A stretch of DNA of 64,000 bases from Piliocolobus tephrosceles (taxonomy: Eukaryota > Chordata > Mammalia > Primates > Cercopithecidae). Positions within the stretch are counted from its first letter, which is position 1. Every line of letters starts with the position of its first letter. The stretch spans positions 56,645,914-56,709,913 of the forward strand of contig NC_045443.1 in assembly GCF_002776525.5 (NCBI RefSeq). Direction: 5' to 3'. The position numbers and the translations under genes were made by a program. Under the pieces are notes generated by a model. It saw nothing but the letters and a program-made list of their open reading frames with translations, ran no database searches and was not told where the DNA came from. Shown piece by piece: positions 46,390-57,082 of the stretch.

Positions 46390-47158
46390 TGAGAAGTGAA
46401 GCCAGTTGGACTTCTGGGTCAGATGGGGACTTGGAGAACTTTTCTATCTAGCTAAAGGATTGTAAATGCACCAATCAGTAATCTATAAAAATGTACCAAT
46501 CAGCACTCTGTGTCTAGCTAGAAGACTGTAAGTGCACCAATCAGCACTCTGTAAAAACGTACCAATCAGTGCTCTGTGTCTAGCTAAAGGATTCTAAATG
46601 CACCAATCAGCACTCTGTGTCTACCTTAAGGATTGCAAATGCACCAATCAGAACTTTGTAAAATAGACCAATCAACAGGATGTGGGTGGGGCCACATAAG
46701 GGAATAAAACCTGGCCACCCAAGCCAGCAGCGGCAACCCGCTTGGGTCCCCTTTCATGCTGTGGAAGCTTTGTTCTTTCGCTCTTCCCAATAAATCCTGC
46801 TGCTGCTCACTCTTTGGGTCCAGACTATCTTTATGAGCTGTAACACTCACCGACTGTCTGCGGCTTCATTCCTGAAGTCAGCGAGACCACAAGCCAAGAG
46901 GGAGGAACAAACAACTCCAGACGCGCCACCTTTAAGAGCTGTAACACTCACTGCGAAGGCCTGTGGCTTCACTACTGAAGTCAGAGAGACCACGGACCTA
47001 CTGGGACGAAGAAACTGCAGACACATCTAAACATCTGAAGGAACAAACTCTGGACACACTGTCTTTAAGAACTGTAACACTCACCACGAGGGTCTGCAGC
47101 TTCATTTTTGAAGCCAGCGAGACCAAGAACCCACTGGAGGGAAGCAACTCTGGACACA
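46390..47158 (+). mobile_element. 3' LTR of the HERV-9-like provirus (LTR12-like)
   Basis: 769 bp, TGAGAAGTGAAGCCAG to CTGGACACA. It has eight CCAAT elements in 30-60-bp repeats (46470-46680), a TATA-like AATAAAACC near 46702, poly-A signal CAATAAATCC near 46788 and threefold GAGCTGTAACACTCACC-type repeats. It is longer than the 5' LTR mainly through extra CCAAT and downstream units. Confidence 0.87.
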
Positions 47159-47636
47159 AGATCATGTGGTGTTTGGTTTTCTGTTTATGTGATACCATCT
47201 CACACCAGTTAGAATGGCAATTATTAAAAAGTCAGGAAACAACAAATGCCGGTGAGGCTGTGGAGAAATAGGAACACTTTCACACTGTTGGTGGGAGTGT
47301 AAATTAGTTCAAATATTGTGGAAGACAGTGTGGTGATTTCTCAAGGATCTGGAACCAGAAATACCATTTGACCCAGCAATCCCATTACTGGGTATATACC
47401 CAAAAGACTATAAATTATTCTAATATAAAGACAAATGCACATGTGTGTTTCTTGCAGCACATTTACAATAGCAAAGAGGTGGACCCAACCCAAATGCCCA
47501 TCAATGATAGGCTGGATAAAGAAAATATGGCACATATACACCATGGAACACTCTGCAGCCATAAAAAAGAATGAGTTCATGTCATTTGCAGGGACATAGA
47601 TGAAGCTGGAAGCCATCATTCTCTTCATGACTTTTT
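47159..47636 (+). mobile_element. L1P: end of antisense arm and inverted sense arm
   Basis: 47159-47190 continues the antisense L1 (CATGTGGTGTTTGGTTTTCT). The orientation then flips: from about 47191 the ORF2 C-terminal region runs in sense (TGATACCATCTCACACCAGT, CCAGCAATCCCATTACTGGG, CACCATGGAACACTCTGCAG) to CCATCATTCTC at 47621. The target copy TCTTCATGACTTTTT follows at 47622-47636. This is the 5' inversion produced by twin priming. Confidence 0.85.
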
Positions 47637-48745
47637 ATTGGTAGTGGTTTCTTTGACATGACACCAAAAGCACAAACAACCAATTAAAAAAAAAAATAGC
47701 GTGGAATTATCATAACTAAAAATATTGTACTTCAAAAGACACCATAAAGAAAATAAAAAGACAACCAAGAGAATGAGGAAACATATTTGCAAAGCATCTG
47801 AAAAAGGACTTAAATATGAAATAAAGAACACTTACAACTCAATAGTAAAACACAAATATAAAATATAAATCTACTTAAAAATGGGCAAAAGATTGAATAG
47901 ATATATCTTCAAAGATGATACACACATGTCTGATAAACACACAGAAAATGGTCAACATCATTAGCTATAATGGAAATGCAAGTCATACCCACAATGAGAT
48001 TTCACCTAACACCCATAAGATAACTATAACCAAAAAGATTGATAATTTGTAAGTAGCAAGAAAGTAGAGAAACTGGAGCACTTACACATTGCTAGTGGGA
48101 ATTTTAAATGGTAGAGCTGCTACAAAAAGGAGTTGGCTCAAAATATTAAATATTGAATTAACATATAACTTAGAAATTCTACTTTTAGGTATGTATCCAA
48201 GAGAATTGAAAACATATATCTATATAAAAGCTTGTACATGAATGTTTATAGTAGCCATATTAATAATAGCCAAAAGATGACAAAACCTCAAATGGCTTTC
48301 AACTGATTAATGTATACAAAAAATATGATGTATCCATATAATGAAGTATTATCCAGACACAAAAACTAATAAGGTACTGATACCACAATATGAAAGTATC
48401 TTGAAAAATTATGCTAACTGAAAGAGCTCAGACAAAAAAGACCATTAAAAAATCCATACAGACAGAAAACAGTTTATTGTTTGCCAGGAACTGTGGCAAA
48501 AAATAAACTATTTTCTCTCTATCTGGATCATACCTCTTGTGTCAGGGTAAAGGGTTGTGATTGTTAATGGATGTGAGGTTTCTTTGTGAGGTAATAAAAA
48601 TGTTCCAAAATTAGATATTGGTGATGATTGAACAACTTTGTGAGTATACTAAAAAACACTGAATTGTGCACTTTGTAAGGATGAATTTTATAGTATGTAA
48701 ATTATATCTCAATGAAACTTACGTTTTAAAATTCATAGGCACAAA
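47637..48745 (+). mobile_element. Old L1M, 3' part
   Basis: The old L1M resumes exactly where it broke (ATTGGTAGTGGTTTCTTTGA, CATGACACCAAAAGCACAAA). It shows the ORF2 C-terminal order (GGGCAAAAGATTGAATAGAT, AACTGGAGCACTTACACATTG, CCAAAAGATGACAAAACC) and a 3' UTR ending near 48745 (TTATATCTCAATGAAACTTA). Confidence 0.8.
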
Positions 48746-50214
48746 TAAATAAGATCTCCTGTTATGGCTCTTTATAAAACCATTATACACCTTCTCGGAG
48801 TAGCTCAGTCTGGAAATACAGTGCATAAGCAACATTAACAAAGAAGGATTGAGTTTTTAAGAAACTAAAACAGCACTTATTTTAAGATGGGATTTAAATA
48901 AACTACAAATTTCATCTGTGTTTCCTATTAGTCCAATAGGAAAAATTTATTACTTGGTTTACTATGCCAACAGAAGTTAACAGCAGTGATAATCTCAATG
49001 AACCTGTTAACTGATTCTTCTGGACTTGACTTTAATATATTCCAGTATAAAGTCAGCTTTATTTTCCTACTTCTATGGGTGATTACAGCCTTAAGCAGTA
49101 ATGTTTCTAACAAATACAATTCACATTCTGATCAATCCATTTCTTTATTATTCTAGTTATTGATAATTTGCAATAATTGTATTGCTCCTTAAGTTACACT
49201 AATAACATTTGCAAGACTAATTTGTTAATAGTATATTTTACTAGAAGGTTAGTTGCCATTTGTTTAGGAAGAAATGCAAAATACACTTTGCCTTATGTAC
49301 CCATTACTATAATACTACACTATTTCTATTTCTTTTAATTATACATTAAAATTTTAAGTACTCTAAATCTTAGGAGAAAGAGTATTTATTTCATATGCTA
49401 TCAGGTGAGACATAAAAACTCAACTTCAGCAAAATGGAATTATATTCTTCTCTTACATAAAAGAAGTCTATGACTGGTACAATGGCCTCATGAGGTATAC
49501 TTGCAGTTCTCTGCTTTTTATCCCTGACAAGGCCCTCATCTTCTGATCCAGAATGGATGCTTGATCTCCAACCATCACATTTCCCATCACATTCCAGGTA
49601 GCAGAATAAAAAAAGGGCAAAGATCGGATATCTCACAGAAGTTTCAGAAACACGTTTACATACATTTCACTGACCAATATTTAATTACTTCACTACATCT
49701 AGCTTCAGAGAAGGCTGAAGTATGTAGTGTCATACTCTCTCCTCTGGGAAACAGACAAAATTTGGTTTCTTATTAATTAAAAAGAAGGAAAGAAAGGGTA
49801 TTGAAGTAAACCAACACTCTGTACCATATGTACTCCAGTCCTTTACTTTTGTTCAGATGACAGTCTTTTAAATATTCTGCCCATATCCTCACATTTCTGT
49901 CCAAAAATACATAAAGAAGGAGTAAATATTCACTTCCTAAATGCCAGAATAGCTTGTCTTAAATTCTGTTAGATGATAAATTCTATGCAAAAAGAAAGGT
50001 GTTTTTTTTTTTTTTTTTTTTTCTGATGCTTGCCTTACAATACTGAAATCTTTCATTGTCTTTCAGTCAGAGTTGTGCTTACATTTACACTAATAATTCC
50101 AAGAATAAAAATGCCTTATAAAATGCAAATCATCTTGAAGTTATTACTTTCCTTCATTAACTATAATTTTCTGGTTTCATATCTATAAAATACATATTAT
50201 TCTTACTTTTAAAA
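48746..50214. other. Unique DNA, no gene seen
   Basis: No gene or clear repeat. A 21-T run lies at 50002-50022. Minus-strand frames at 48928-49119 and 49391-49636 have no recognisable pattern. Confidence 0.5.
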
Positions 50215-50747
50215 AATTAATATATATACAATGGAATTCAGCCATAAAAATAATAAAATCCTGTCATTTTGGACAACATGGATGAACCTAGAGGACATTA
50301 TGTTAAGTAAAAGAAACCAAGCACAATAAGACAAATACCACCTAATATCATCCATATATTGAATTTTTAAAAAGTTACTCTTAAAGAGGTAGAAAGTAGA
50401 ATAGTGTTTACCAGTGGCTGGGGAGAGTAGGAGGAAATAGAGGATAGGAAGAAGTTTGTTAATGGGAAAACAAAATAAGAGGAATAAATTCTGGTGTTCT
50501 ATTAAACAGTAGGATTATTAGAGTTAGCAATATTATATTGTATATTTCAAAATAGCCAGAAATGAGGATTTTGAATGTTTTCACAAACAAATGAAAAGTG
50601 TTTGAGGTGATGCATATGCTAATTACCCTGATTTGATCATTACACAATGTGTTGATTGATTGAAATACAACTCTGCTCTGTACACCATAAGTATGCATAA
50701 TTATATGACAATTTAAAACAAAATCAAACTTTAAGATAAAGAAAAAG
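50215..50747 (+). mobile_element. L1M 3' fragment, sense
   Basis: ATACAATGGAATTCAGCCAT, GATGAACCTAGAGGACATTA, CCAGTGGCTGGGGAGAGTAG, GTGATGCATATGCTAATTACC and CACCATAAGTATGCATAATT trace an L1MB-like ORF2 end and 3' UTR. The GC-rich solo LTR sits in its A-rich tail. Confidence 0.75.
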
Positions 50748-50756
50748 AAAATATTA

Positions 50757-51242
50757 TGTCCGGAGCCATAAGGCCCGGAGTTAGCCGACCTCTGTTGCTT
50801 GATCTCCGCAAAGCGGAGACAAAATGGCACATTTCCGGGTTCTTCATTATAACCTGTTCCCGCGCGCGCCTAAAACCTTTCCCGCGGGCGCCTAAACCTT
50901 TCCCGCGCGCGCCCAAACCTTTCCCGCGCGCGCCCAAACCTTTCCCGCGCGCGCCAACCTTTTCGCGCCCAGAAAGATATGCAGCCTACGGCGCAGATGC
51001 GATTCCGCGCCCTGGAAAATTACAAACCCACGGCGCAAGCGCAATTGTAATTTGAGAAGACCCGGCCCCCGTCACCGGCTTGGCCCAACCTCTTCCCCTG
51101 CCAGCCTATATAAGGCATCGCACCACCATTATTAAAGGAGACTTGATCAGGCTATTTGTCTTGTCTCCATTTCTCGTGTTTTCTTGTCTCCTCCATTCCC
51201 ACTCCCCCTTCCAGGGCCCGTTTGACTGTCCCGCGGGTCGGG
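50757..51242 (+). mobile_element. Solo LTR, type-D simian (SERV-like)
   Basis: A GC-rich 486-bp island in AT-rich DNA, TGTCCGGAGCCATAAGGCCC to CCCGCGGGTCGGG, between direct repeats AAAATATTA (50748-50756 and 51243-51251). It has a TATA box TATATAAG (51107-51114), ATTAAA (51131-51136) and a CT-rich R/U5. The termini recall type-D simian betaretrovirus LTRs (TGTCCGGAGCC...GGGTCGGGACA); the last CA appears lost or merged into the flank. No internal viral sequence is present. Family naming is from memory. Confidence 0.7.
50851..50970 (+). repeat. CCCGCGCGCGCC tandem array in the solo LTR
   Basis: Five units of about 21 bp, each CCTTTCCCGCGCGCGCCCAAA-like, in U3 upstream of the TATA box. CpG density is extreme for this window. 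An arginine/proline-rich frame across it is an artefact. Confidence 0.93.
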
Positions 51243-51251
51243 AAAATATTA

Positions 51252-51639
51252 TATATACCCAAGTTTTAAATTCAAGAATTAATATATTTATAACAGTAAT
51301 AAGAATATTGATATTAAAAACTATCTTTTGTCTATTCCTCCCTATTTACCTGTATTATTACCCAGAGGCAAACACTTTCAAAGCCTTTTAACTGTTTCTT
51401 CTGATACATCCATTTATCTAAATAAAATATACTATTTCTTCTTAACCATTTTTTTTAAATATCTATTTTCTTTTTCTTAGGGTAGTGAAGAAGATATCTC
51501 TCTACTATACTTCTTCTAACTTCACCTTCCCTCTTCTCTCAAGATATTTGTGTTATTTGTTTTTGTTTTCTTTTGTTAAAAGCAATAGTCAGAATCTACA
51601 TTATTAAGGCAACGTGCAATCTGGTCACCTTTTGTATCT
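51252..51639. other. AT-rich DNA, no clear element
   Basis: AT-rich stretch after the solo LTR. Possibly old antisense L1 debris, but nothing firm. Confidence 0.4.
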
Positions 51640-51915
51640 CACTTCCTGGAAGAAGCCAATGTTGTTGCATCCTTAGTCCGAGGGCACTTTGGAGGCTGAA
51701 GAAAAGATCTCAGTATTTTCTCTGAAGGCCATCAACTGATTGGATGAAGCCTATCTGCATAATGAATGGTAATCTGTTTTATTCAAACACTATTAATTGA
51801 AATATTAATCACATTTAGTATAAAACCTTCAAAACAGCATCTAGCCTGGTGTTTGACAAAAACAACTGAGCGCCAGAGCCTAGTCACGGTGACACAGAAA
51901 ATTAACTATCATTGA
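51640..51915 (-). mobile_element. MLT2-type ERVL LTR fragment, antisense
   Basis: Reverse complement of the 5' half of an MLT2 LTR: AAGGCCATCAACTGATTGGA, TGAAGCCTATCTGCATAATG, GGTAATCTGTTTTATTCAAA, CTGGTGTTTGACAAAAACAACTG-like, GACACAGAAAATTAACTATC. It is the same family as 56160-57179 in opposite orientation. Confidence 0.65.
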
Positions 51916-53642
51916 GAGTATGAGGAGAACCTCCTGTAAAAAGATTTCTCCCTTTTTTCAACCCAGTACTTCAATGTATTTCCAAAGAATAAAGATATTG
52001 TCTTACATAGCCACAAAAGAGTTATCCATATCAGTGCATATCATATTGATGCAACACTTTCATCCAACACGATGTTCATATTCCAATTTTGAAAATTGAC
52101 AAATAATGTCATTTCTGAAATATTTACTTTTCCAGCTCCAGTTCCCGTACAGAGTCATGTATTGCAGTTAGTTGCTAGGCTTCTTTAAAATTGATAGTTG
52201 CTCAGACTTTGTCTTTTATGACATGGACGCATTTTAAGAACAGAGTCACCCCCTTTTTTATTTTTATAATAGAACACTCTTCATTTTAGTTTCATATTGC
52301 TTCATAATTAGACTACATAAGTCTAAGTTTTACTAAAAACATTTCTACCTGGAAAACTACAAAAATGATGGTGTGTCTTTCTCAAGGTATCAAGTCTGGA
52401 GGCTACTTGGGTGCCAATAATTTTGATCACTTAGCTCAAGATATTATATCTTCCATTTACAGTTACTATTGTTTTCCGCAATTAATAAGCAATCTGTTGG
52501 AAGACACTTTAAGATCATAAACATATCTCACTCCTAATCAAACCACCTCTACACAGATTTAGCATCCATCAATGTTTCTTGGAGGAACCAATTCAAACTG
52601 TGATAGTTTTGAAATGGTTTTCAGACTCCAGTTCTTCCTCCAAATTTTCCAGTCAACAATTCTTCCCAATTTATTTTAGTATTTATCTATTTAATATTAA
52701 CATAAGTATAGAAATTTCTATTTCTTCAAAGATTTATAACTAATTATAGTCTTTCATTATTTCACTGCCCAAATTATCTTGGGCTTGGCCAGTTGAAGAT
52801 TCTTTGGTCTCCTGTATTCTTGTTATCATCCCTTGTCACTTTTTCTAGGCAGTTCTTTAATTTCTGACTTAACAAGGTGTTCCCAGCGCATCTTGCTTTT
52901 ATCTGAATGAAGCCTTGGAATCTAATTTTTCTGAGATGTCCTAGTTTCTTTTAGTAAGGAATGGTATTAAAAACCAAATTCTGGGCACTAGGTGTGATCA
53001 TTGTCATTGTTGTTTCTTTGGTTGTAATTTCTCTCAGTGGAGGCAGGTAGAAGCTATATGCATGTAATGCATATAACCAAATACAGCCACATAAATACAT
53101 GTATGCATAAACACATACATTTATTTGCAAATATACCTGCAGTTACACATACATATATATTTTTTAAATATTACTTTCAATTACATTTATTGTCATGGAT
53201 TTTCCCTTGTTTCCCCTGATTTCATATGTCTTCCTTTTTCTACAGTGAGAACTTTACATCTCCTAACAACATCGATTTCTTTATTCATATGCTCGTATTC
53301 CTATTATGTATCTAAGATAGATTCTGAATTGCTTCATCTAAACCATGACAAAAATAACCTAGCAAAAAAAGCTCAGGATTTGTTTTTAGTACCTTTCACT
53401 CTGCCTAAAACTTGTTGAATACTGTGCTCATATATTATAATATTAGAATTATTATTTTTTTATGAGAATATTATTCATTTGACATAGTTGGGTTTCTCAT
53501 ATATTCCTTTGTTTTTATCCTTCTCCCAATTCTTACTGATTTAACATTTTTAAAATACATTCAATATTAACATTTCTCAACATTCAAATGAGATAAAAAG
53601 AGTAGATTTAGAAAAGTGTCACTTCCTCTTACTTTACAGATT
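51916..53642. other. Unique AT-rich DNA, no gene seen
   Basis: No coding pattern. A run of CATA/ATAC-rich sequence lies at 53060-53160. Confidence 0.5.
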
Positions 53643-53950
53643 TCTTCCTGTTTGTGGGTTTCACATCCACAATTCAAGAAACCATGGACTGAAAATATTC
53701 AAAGCCAAAAAACCATAAAAATAACTACAATAATAATAAATAAATGAGAGAACAACATTTACATATTATTATATTGTATTAGGTATTATGAATAATCTAA
53801 AGATGCTTTAAAGTATATGAGATGTGTGTATGTTATATGCAAATACTATGCCATTTTATGTAAGGGACTACAGCACCTGCAGATTTCAGTATCCACAGGC
53901 ATACCTGTAAATTGGTCCTGGAACCAATCCCCTGTAGACACCGTGGAATG
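53643..53950 (-). mobile_element. Tigger-type DNA transposon (MER2-like), antisense
   Basis: TGTGGGTTTCACATCCACAA, CAAGAAACCATGGACTGAAA, ATTGTATTAGGTATTATGAA, TAATCTAAAGATGCTTTAAAG, GCAAATACTATGCCATTTTA, TATCCACAGGCATACCTG, GGAACCAATCCCCTGTAGAC follow the reverse complement of MER2-like elements. The ends carry the TATCCGYRGG-type inverted repeat in degraded form. Non-autonomous; no transposase. Confidence 0.68.
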
Positions 53951-54608
53951 AATATTTTCCTCTTTCTCCATCCCACCCCTTGTAATTGACCAACTCCATT
54001 GTATTCTGGTTTCCTGAGTTTCTTCCATAGAAATAAGGAGATATGTTAATTTTCTTACTTCTCCTTTTTTTCTTACACCAAAGTAGCATACTATATATGC
54101 TATTTTGCACTTTGGTTTTTCTCCTTAATATTTTCTGTAAGTAACTTCATATCAACTTATAAAGTGTTTACTCAATGTTTTTCAACTATATAATTATTCC
54201 ATTGTGTTTAAGTACCATTATTTCTAGAATAATCTCTTATGTTTGAACATTAGGGTATTTTCCAGTATTTTTCAATTGCATATAACATCATTATTTGTAA
54301 AAAAAAATATTTATTCCTTTTTGGTGTTTCTATGTGTGTTTTTGGCCCATTTTCTACAGGAGTTTTCTGTTTCATTTCTCAATTTTTTTCAAAAGCTATT
54401 TGTGTAAGAAATATATTAGCCCTTTATTTATTCCAATCACTTTTCTTTTGATTTTACTTATGATTTTCATTTGTCTTGAAGATGATGAAGATACTTTAAA
54501 AACCAGTTTTTGTAGTCAAATTAGAAAATCTTTTCCAACACCCAGTTTATAGAGGAGTGCACTTATGTTTTCTAGTATTTACATAGTTTTGGGTTTTACA
54601 TTCACAAT
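53951..54608. other. AT-rich DNA, possible old antisense L1
   Basis: About 54090-54608 has the T-rich texture of an old antisense L1 3' region (CCATTGTGTTTAAGTACCAT, TTCCAGTATTTTTCAATTGC) but no decisive landmark. It is the target into which the inverted L1 at 54622 inserted. Confidence 0.35.
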
Positions 54609-54621
54609 AAAAGAAGGGAAG

Positions 54622-56083
54622 ATCCCATTTGTCAATTTTGGCTTTTGCTGCCGTTGCTTTTGGTGTTTTAGACATGAAGTCTTTGCCCATGCCTATGTCC
54701 TGAATGGTACTACCTAGATTTTCTTCTAGGGTTTTTATGGTATTAGGTCTAACATTTAAGTCTCTAATCCATCTTGAATTAATCTTCGTATAAGGAGTAA
54801 GGAAAGGATCCAGTTTCAGCTTTCTACTTATGGCTAGCCAATTTTCCCAGCACCATTTATTAAATAGGGAATCCTTTCCCCATTTCTTGTTTTTCTCAGG
54901 TTTGTCAAAGATCAGATGGTTGTAGATGTGTGGCATTATTTCTGAAGGCTCCGTTCTGTTCCATTGGTCTATATCTCTGTTTTGGTACCAGTACCATGCT
55001 GTTTTGGTTACTGTAGCCTTGTAGTATAATGGGATCTCATTAAACTAAAGAGCTTCTGCACAGCAAAAGAAACTACCATCAGAGTGAACAGGCAACCTAC
55101 AGAATGGGAGAAAATTTTTGCAATCTACTCATCTGACAAAGGGCTAATTTCCAGAATCTACAAAGAACTCAAACAAATATACAAGAAAAAAACAAACAAC
55201 CCCATCCAAAGGTGGGGAAAGGATATGAACAGACATTTCTCAAAAGAAGACATTCATACAGCCAACAGACACATGAAAAAATGCTCATCATCACTGGCCA
55301 TCAGAGAAATGCAAATCAAAACCACAATGAGATACCATCTCACACCAGTTAGAATGGCAATCATTAAAAAATCAGGAAACAATAGGTGTTGGAGAGGATG
55401 TGGAGAAATAGGAACACTTTTACACTGTTGGTGGGATTGTAAACTAGTTCAACCATTATGGAAAACAGTATGGCGATTCCTCAAGGATCTAGAACTAGAT
55501 GTACCATATGACCCAGCCATCCCACTACTGGGTATATACCCAAAGGATTATAAATTATGCTACTACAAAGACACATGCACACGTATGTTTATTGCAGCAC
55601 TATTCACAATAGCAAAGACTTGGAATCAACCCAAATGTCCATCAGTGACAGACTGGATTAAGAAAATGTGGCACATATACACCATGGAATACTATGCAGC
55701 CATAAAAAAGGATGAGTTTGCGTCCTTTGTAGAGACATGGATGCAGCTGGAAACCATCATTCTTAGCAAATTATCACAAGAAGAGAAAACCAAACACCGC
55801 ATGTTCTCACTCATAGGTGGGAACTGAACAATGAGCTCACTTGGACTCGGGAAGGGGAACATCACACAATGGGGCCTATCATGGGGAGGGGGGAGGGGGG
55901 AGGGATTGCATTGGGGAGTTATACCTGATATAAATGATGAATTGATGGGTGCTGACGAGTTGATGGGTGCAGCACACCAACATGGCACATGTATACATAT
56001 GTAACCTGCACGTTATGCACATGTACCCTAGAACTTAAAGTATAATAATAAAAAAAAAAATTCCTCAATAAAAAAAAAAAAAA
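54622..56083 (+). mobile_element. Young 5'-inverted L1PA-type element
   Basis: Low-divergence L1 with target duplication AAAAGAAGGGAAGA (54609-54622 and 56084-56097). 54622-55028 is an inverted piece of ORF2 (RT C-terminal side) in antisense; 55028-56083 is the ORF2 end, G-rich 3' UTR (GGGGAGGGGGGAGGGGGGAG) and tail in sense. The two arms meet and overlap by a few bases (ATGGGATC occurs at the inner end of the sense arm and, as GATCCCAT, at the outer end of the inverted arm), the signature of twin priming. The tail has two A-runs separated by TTCCTCAAT. Confidence 0.93.
55084..55827 (+). pseudogene. L1 ORF2p C-terminal segment, 247 codons open
   Basis: Open frame covering the end of ORF2p, the L1 endonuclease/reverse transcriptase. 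The cysteine-rich motif C-x3-C-x7-H-x4-C is intact (C102, C106, H114, C119 of this frame: CWRGC...HCWWDC). WIKKMWHIYTMEYYAAIKKD and a terminal GGN stop follow as in primate L1. The endonuclease and RT domains are not in this frame because of 5' truncation and inversion; the first methionine is internal to ORF2. Openness reflects youth, not function. Confidence 0.88.
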
Positions 56084-56619
56084 AAAAGAAGGGAAGAATT
56101 GAGGGATAAGAAATTTCAAGTTCACTTTTGGCATATTGAGCTTCAAATGCCTATGAGACTGTGATGGTTAATTTCATGTCAGCTTGATTGGACCACATAA
56201 TGCCCAGCTATCTGGTTAAACACTATTTTTAGATGTGTCTGTGAAAATGTTTCTAGAAGAAATTAGCATTTGAATCAGTAGACTGGTAAAGTAGATTGCC
56301 CTCCAAATATGGATGGGCATTATCCAATCTATTGAGGGCCTGAAGAGAACAAAAAGGTAGAGGAAAGGAGAATTCTCTTTTTCTGCCTGATTAGCCTGGG
56401 ACATGAGTCTTCACTTGTCCTCAGATTGGCACTTATTCCATCAGTGCTCCTGGATCTCAGGCCACTGGACTTGGACTTGAAAGACACCATCGGCTTTTCT
56501 GGGTCTTCCGCTCACACATGGCAGATCATGGGACCTCAGGTTCCGTAATCATATTGGCCTATACTTCATAATAAATATCTCTCTTTGTCTTTCTCACTGT
56601 CTTCATTTCTCATTTCTCT

Positions 56620-56715
56620 CCTTCTCTCTCTCTCTCTGTCTCTCTCTCTATATATATATACATATGTGTGTGTGTATATATATATGTGTGGTGTGCACAC
56701 GCGTGTATACATATA
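56620..56715 (+). repeat. (CT)n, (TA)n and (TG)n simple repeats
   Basis: CTCTCT run (56620-56650), TATATATA, TGTGTGTG and TACATATA runs inside the 3' part of the MLT2 LTR. The THE1 LTR inserted at their end. Confidence 0.9.
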
Positions 56716-57082
56716 TGTTGTTTGGCTCTGTGTCTCCACCCAAATCTCATTTTGTAGCTCCCATAATTCCCATGTGTTGTGGGAGGGAACCGGTTAGAGA
56801 TAATTGAATCATGGGGCAAGACTGTTTTTCACATGCTGTTCTCCTGATGTTGGGTGGGTTTCATGAGATCTGACGGTTTTAAAAAGAGGAGTTTTCCTGA
56901 ACAAGCTCTCTTTTTGCCTGCCGCCATCCACGTAAGATGTGACTTGTTTCTCCTTGCCTTCTGCCATGATTGTGAGGCCTCCCCAGCCACATGGAACAGT
57001 GAGTCCAGTTAAATCCCTTTCTTTTGTAAATTGCCCAGTCCCGGGTATGTTTTTTTCATCAGTGTGAAAATGGACTAATACA
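56716..57082 (+). mobile_element. THE1-type MaLR solo LTR, sense
   Basis: TGTTGTTTGGCTCTGTGTCTCCACCC start, CCATAATTCCCATGTGTTGT, GATAATTGAATCATGGGGCA, CATGAGATCTGACGGTTTTA, GCCATGATTGTGAGGCCTCC, CCCAGTCCCGGGTATG and a GGACTAATACA end are THE1 hallmarks. 367 bp. Flanking TACATA repeats hide the 5-bp duplication. Confidence 0.87.

Noticed and set aside
46390..46690. Regularly spaced CCAATCAGCACTCTG repeats, CRISPR-like at first glance
   Set aside because: They are the known CCAAT-box repeats of LTR12-type LTRs in a primate genome; spacers are not unique sequences.
50731..51055. Repetitive FPRAPKPFPRAPK-type frame in the solo LTR
   Set aside because: Translation of the CCCGCGCGCGCC tandem array, not a gene.
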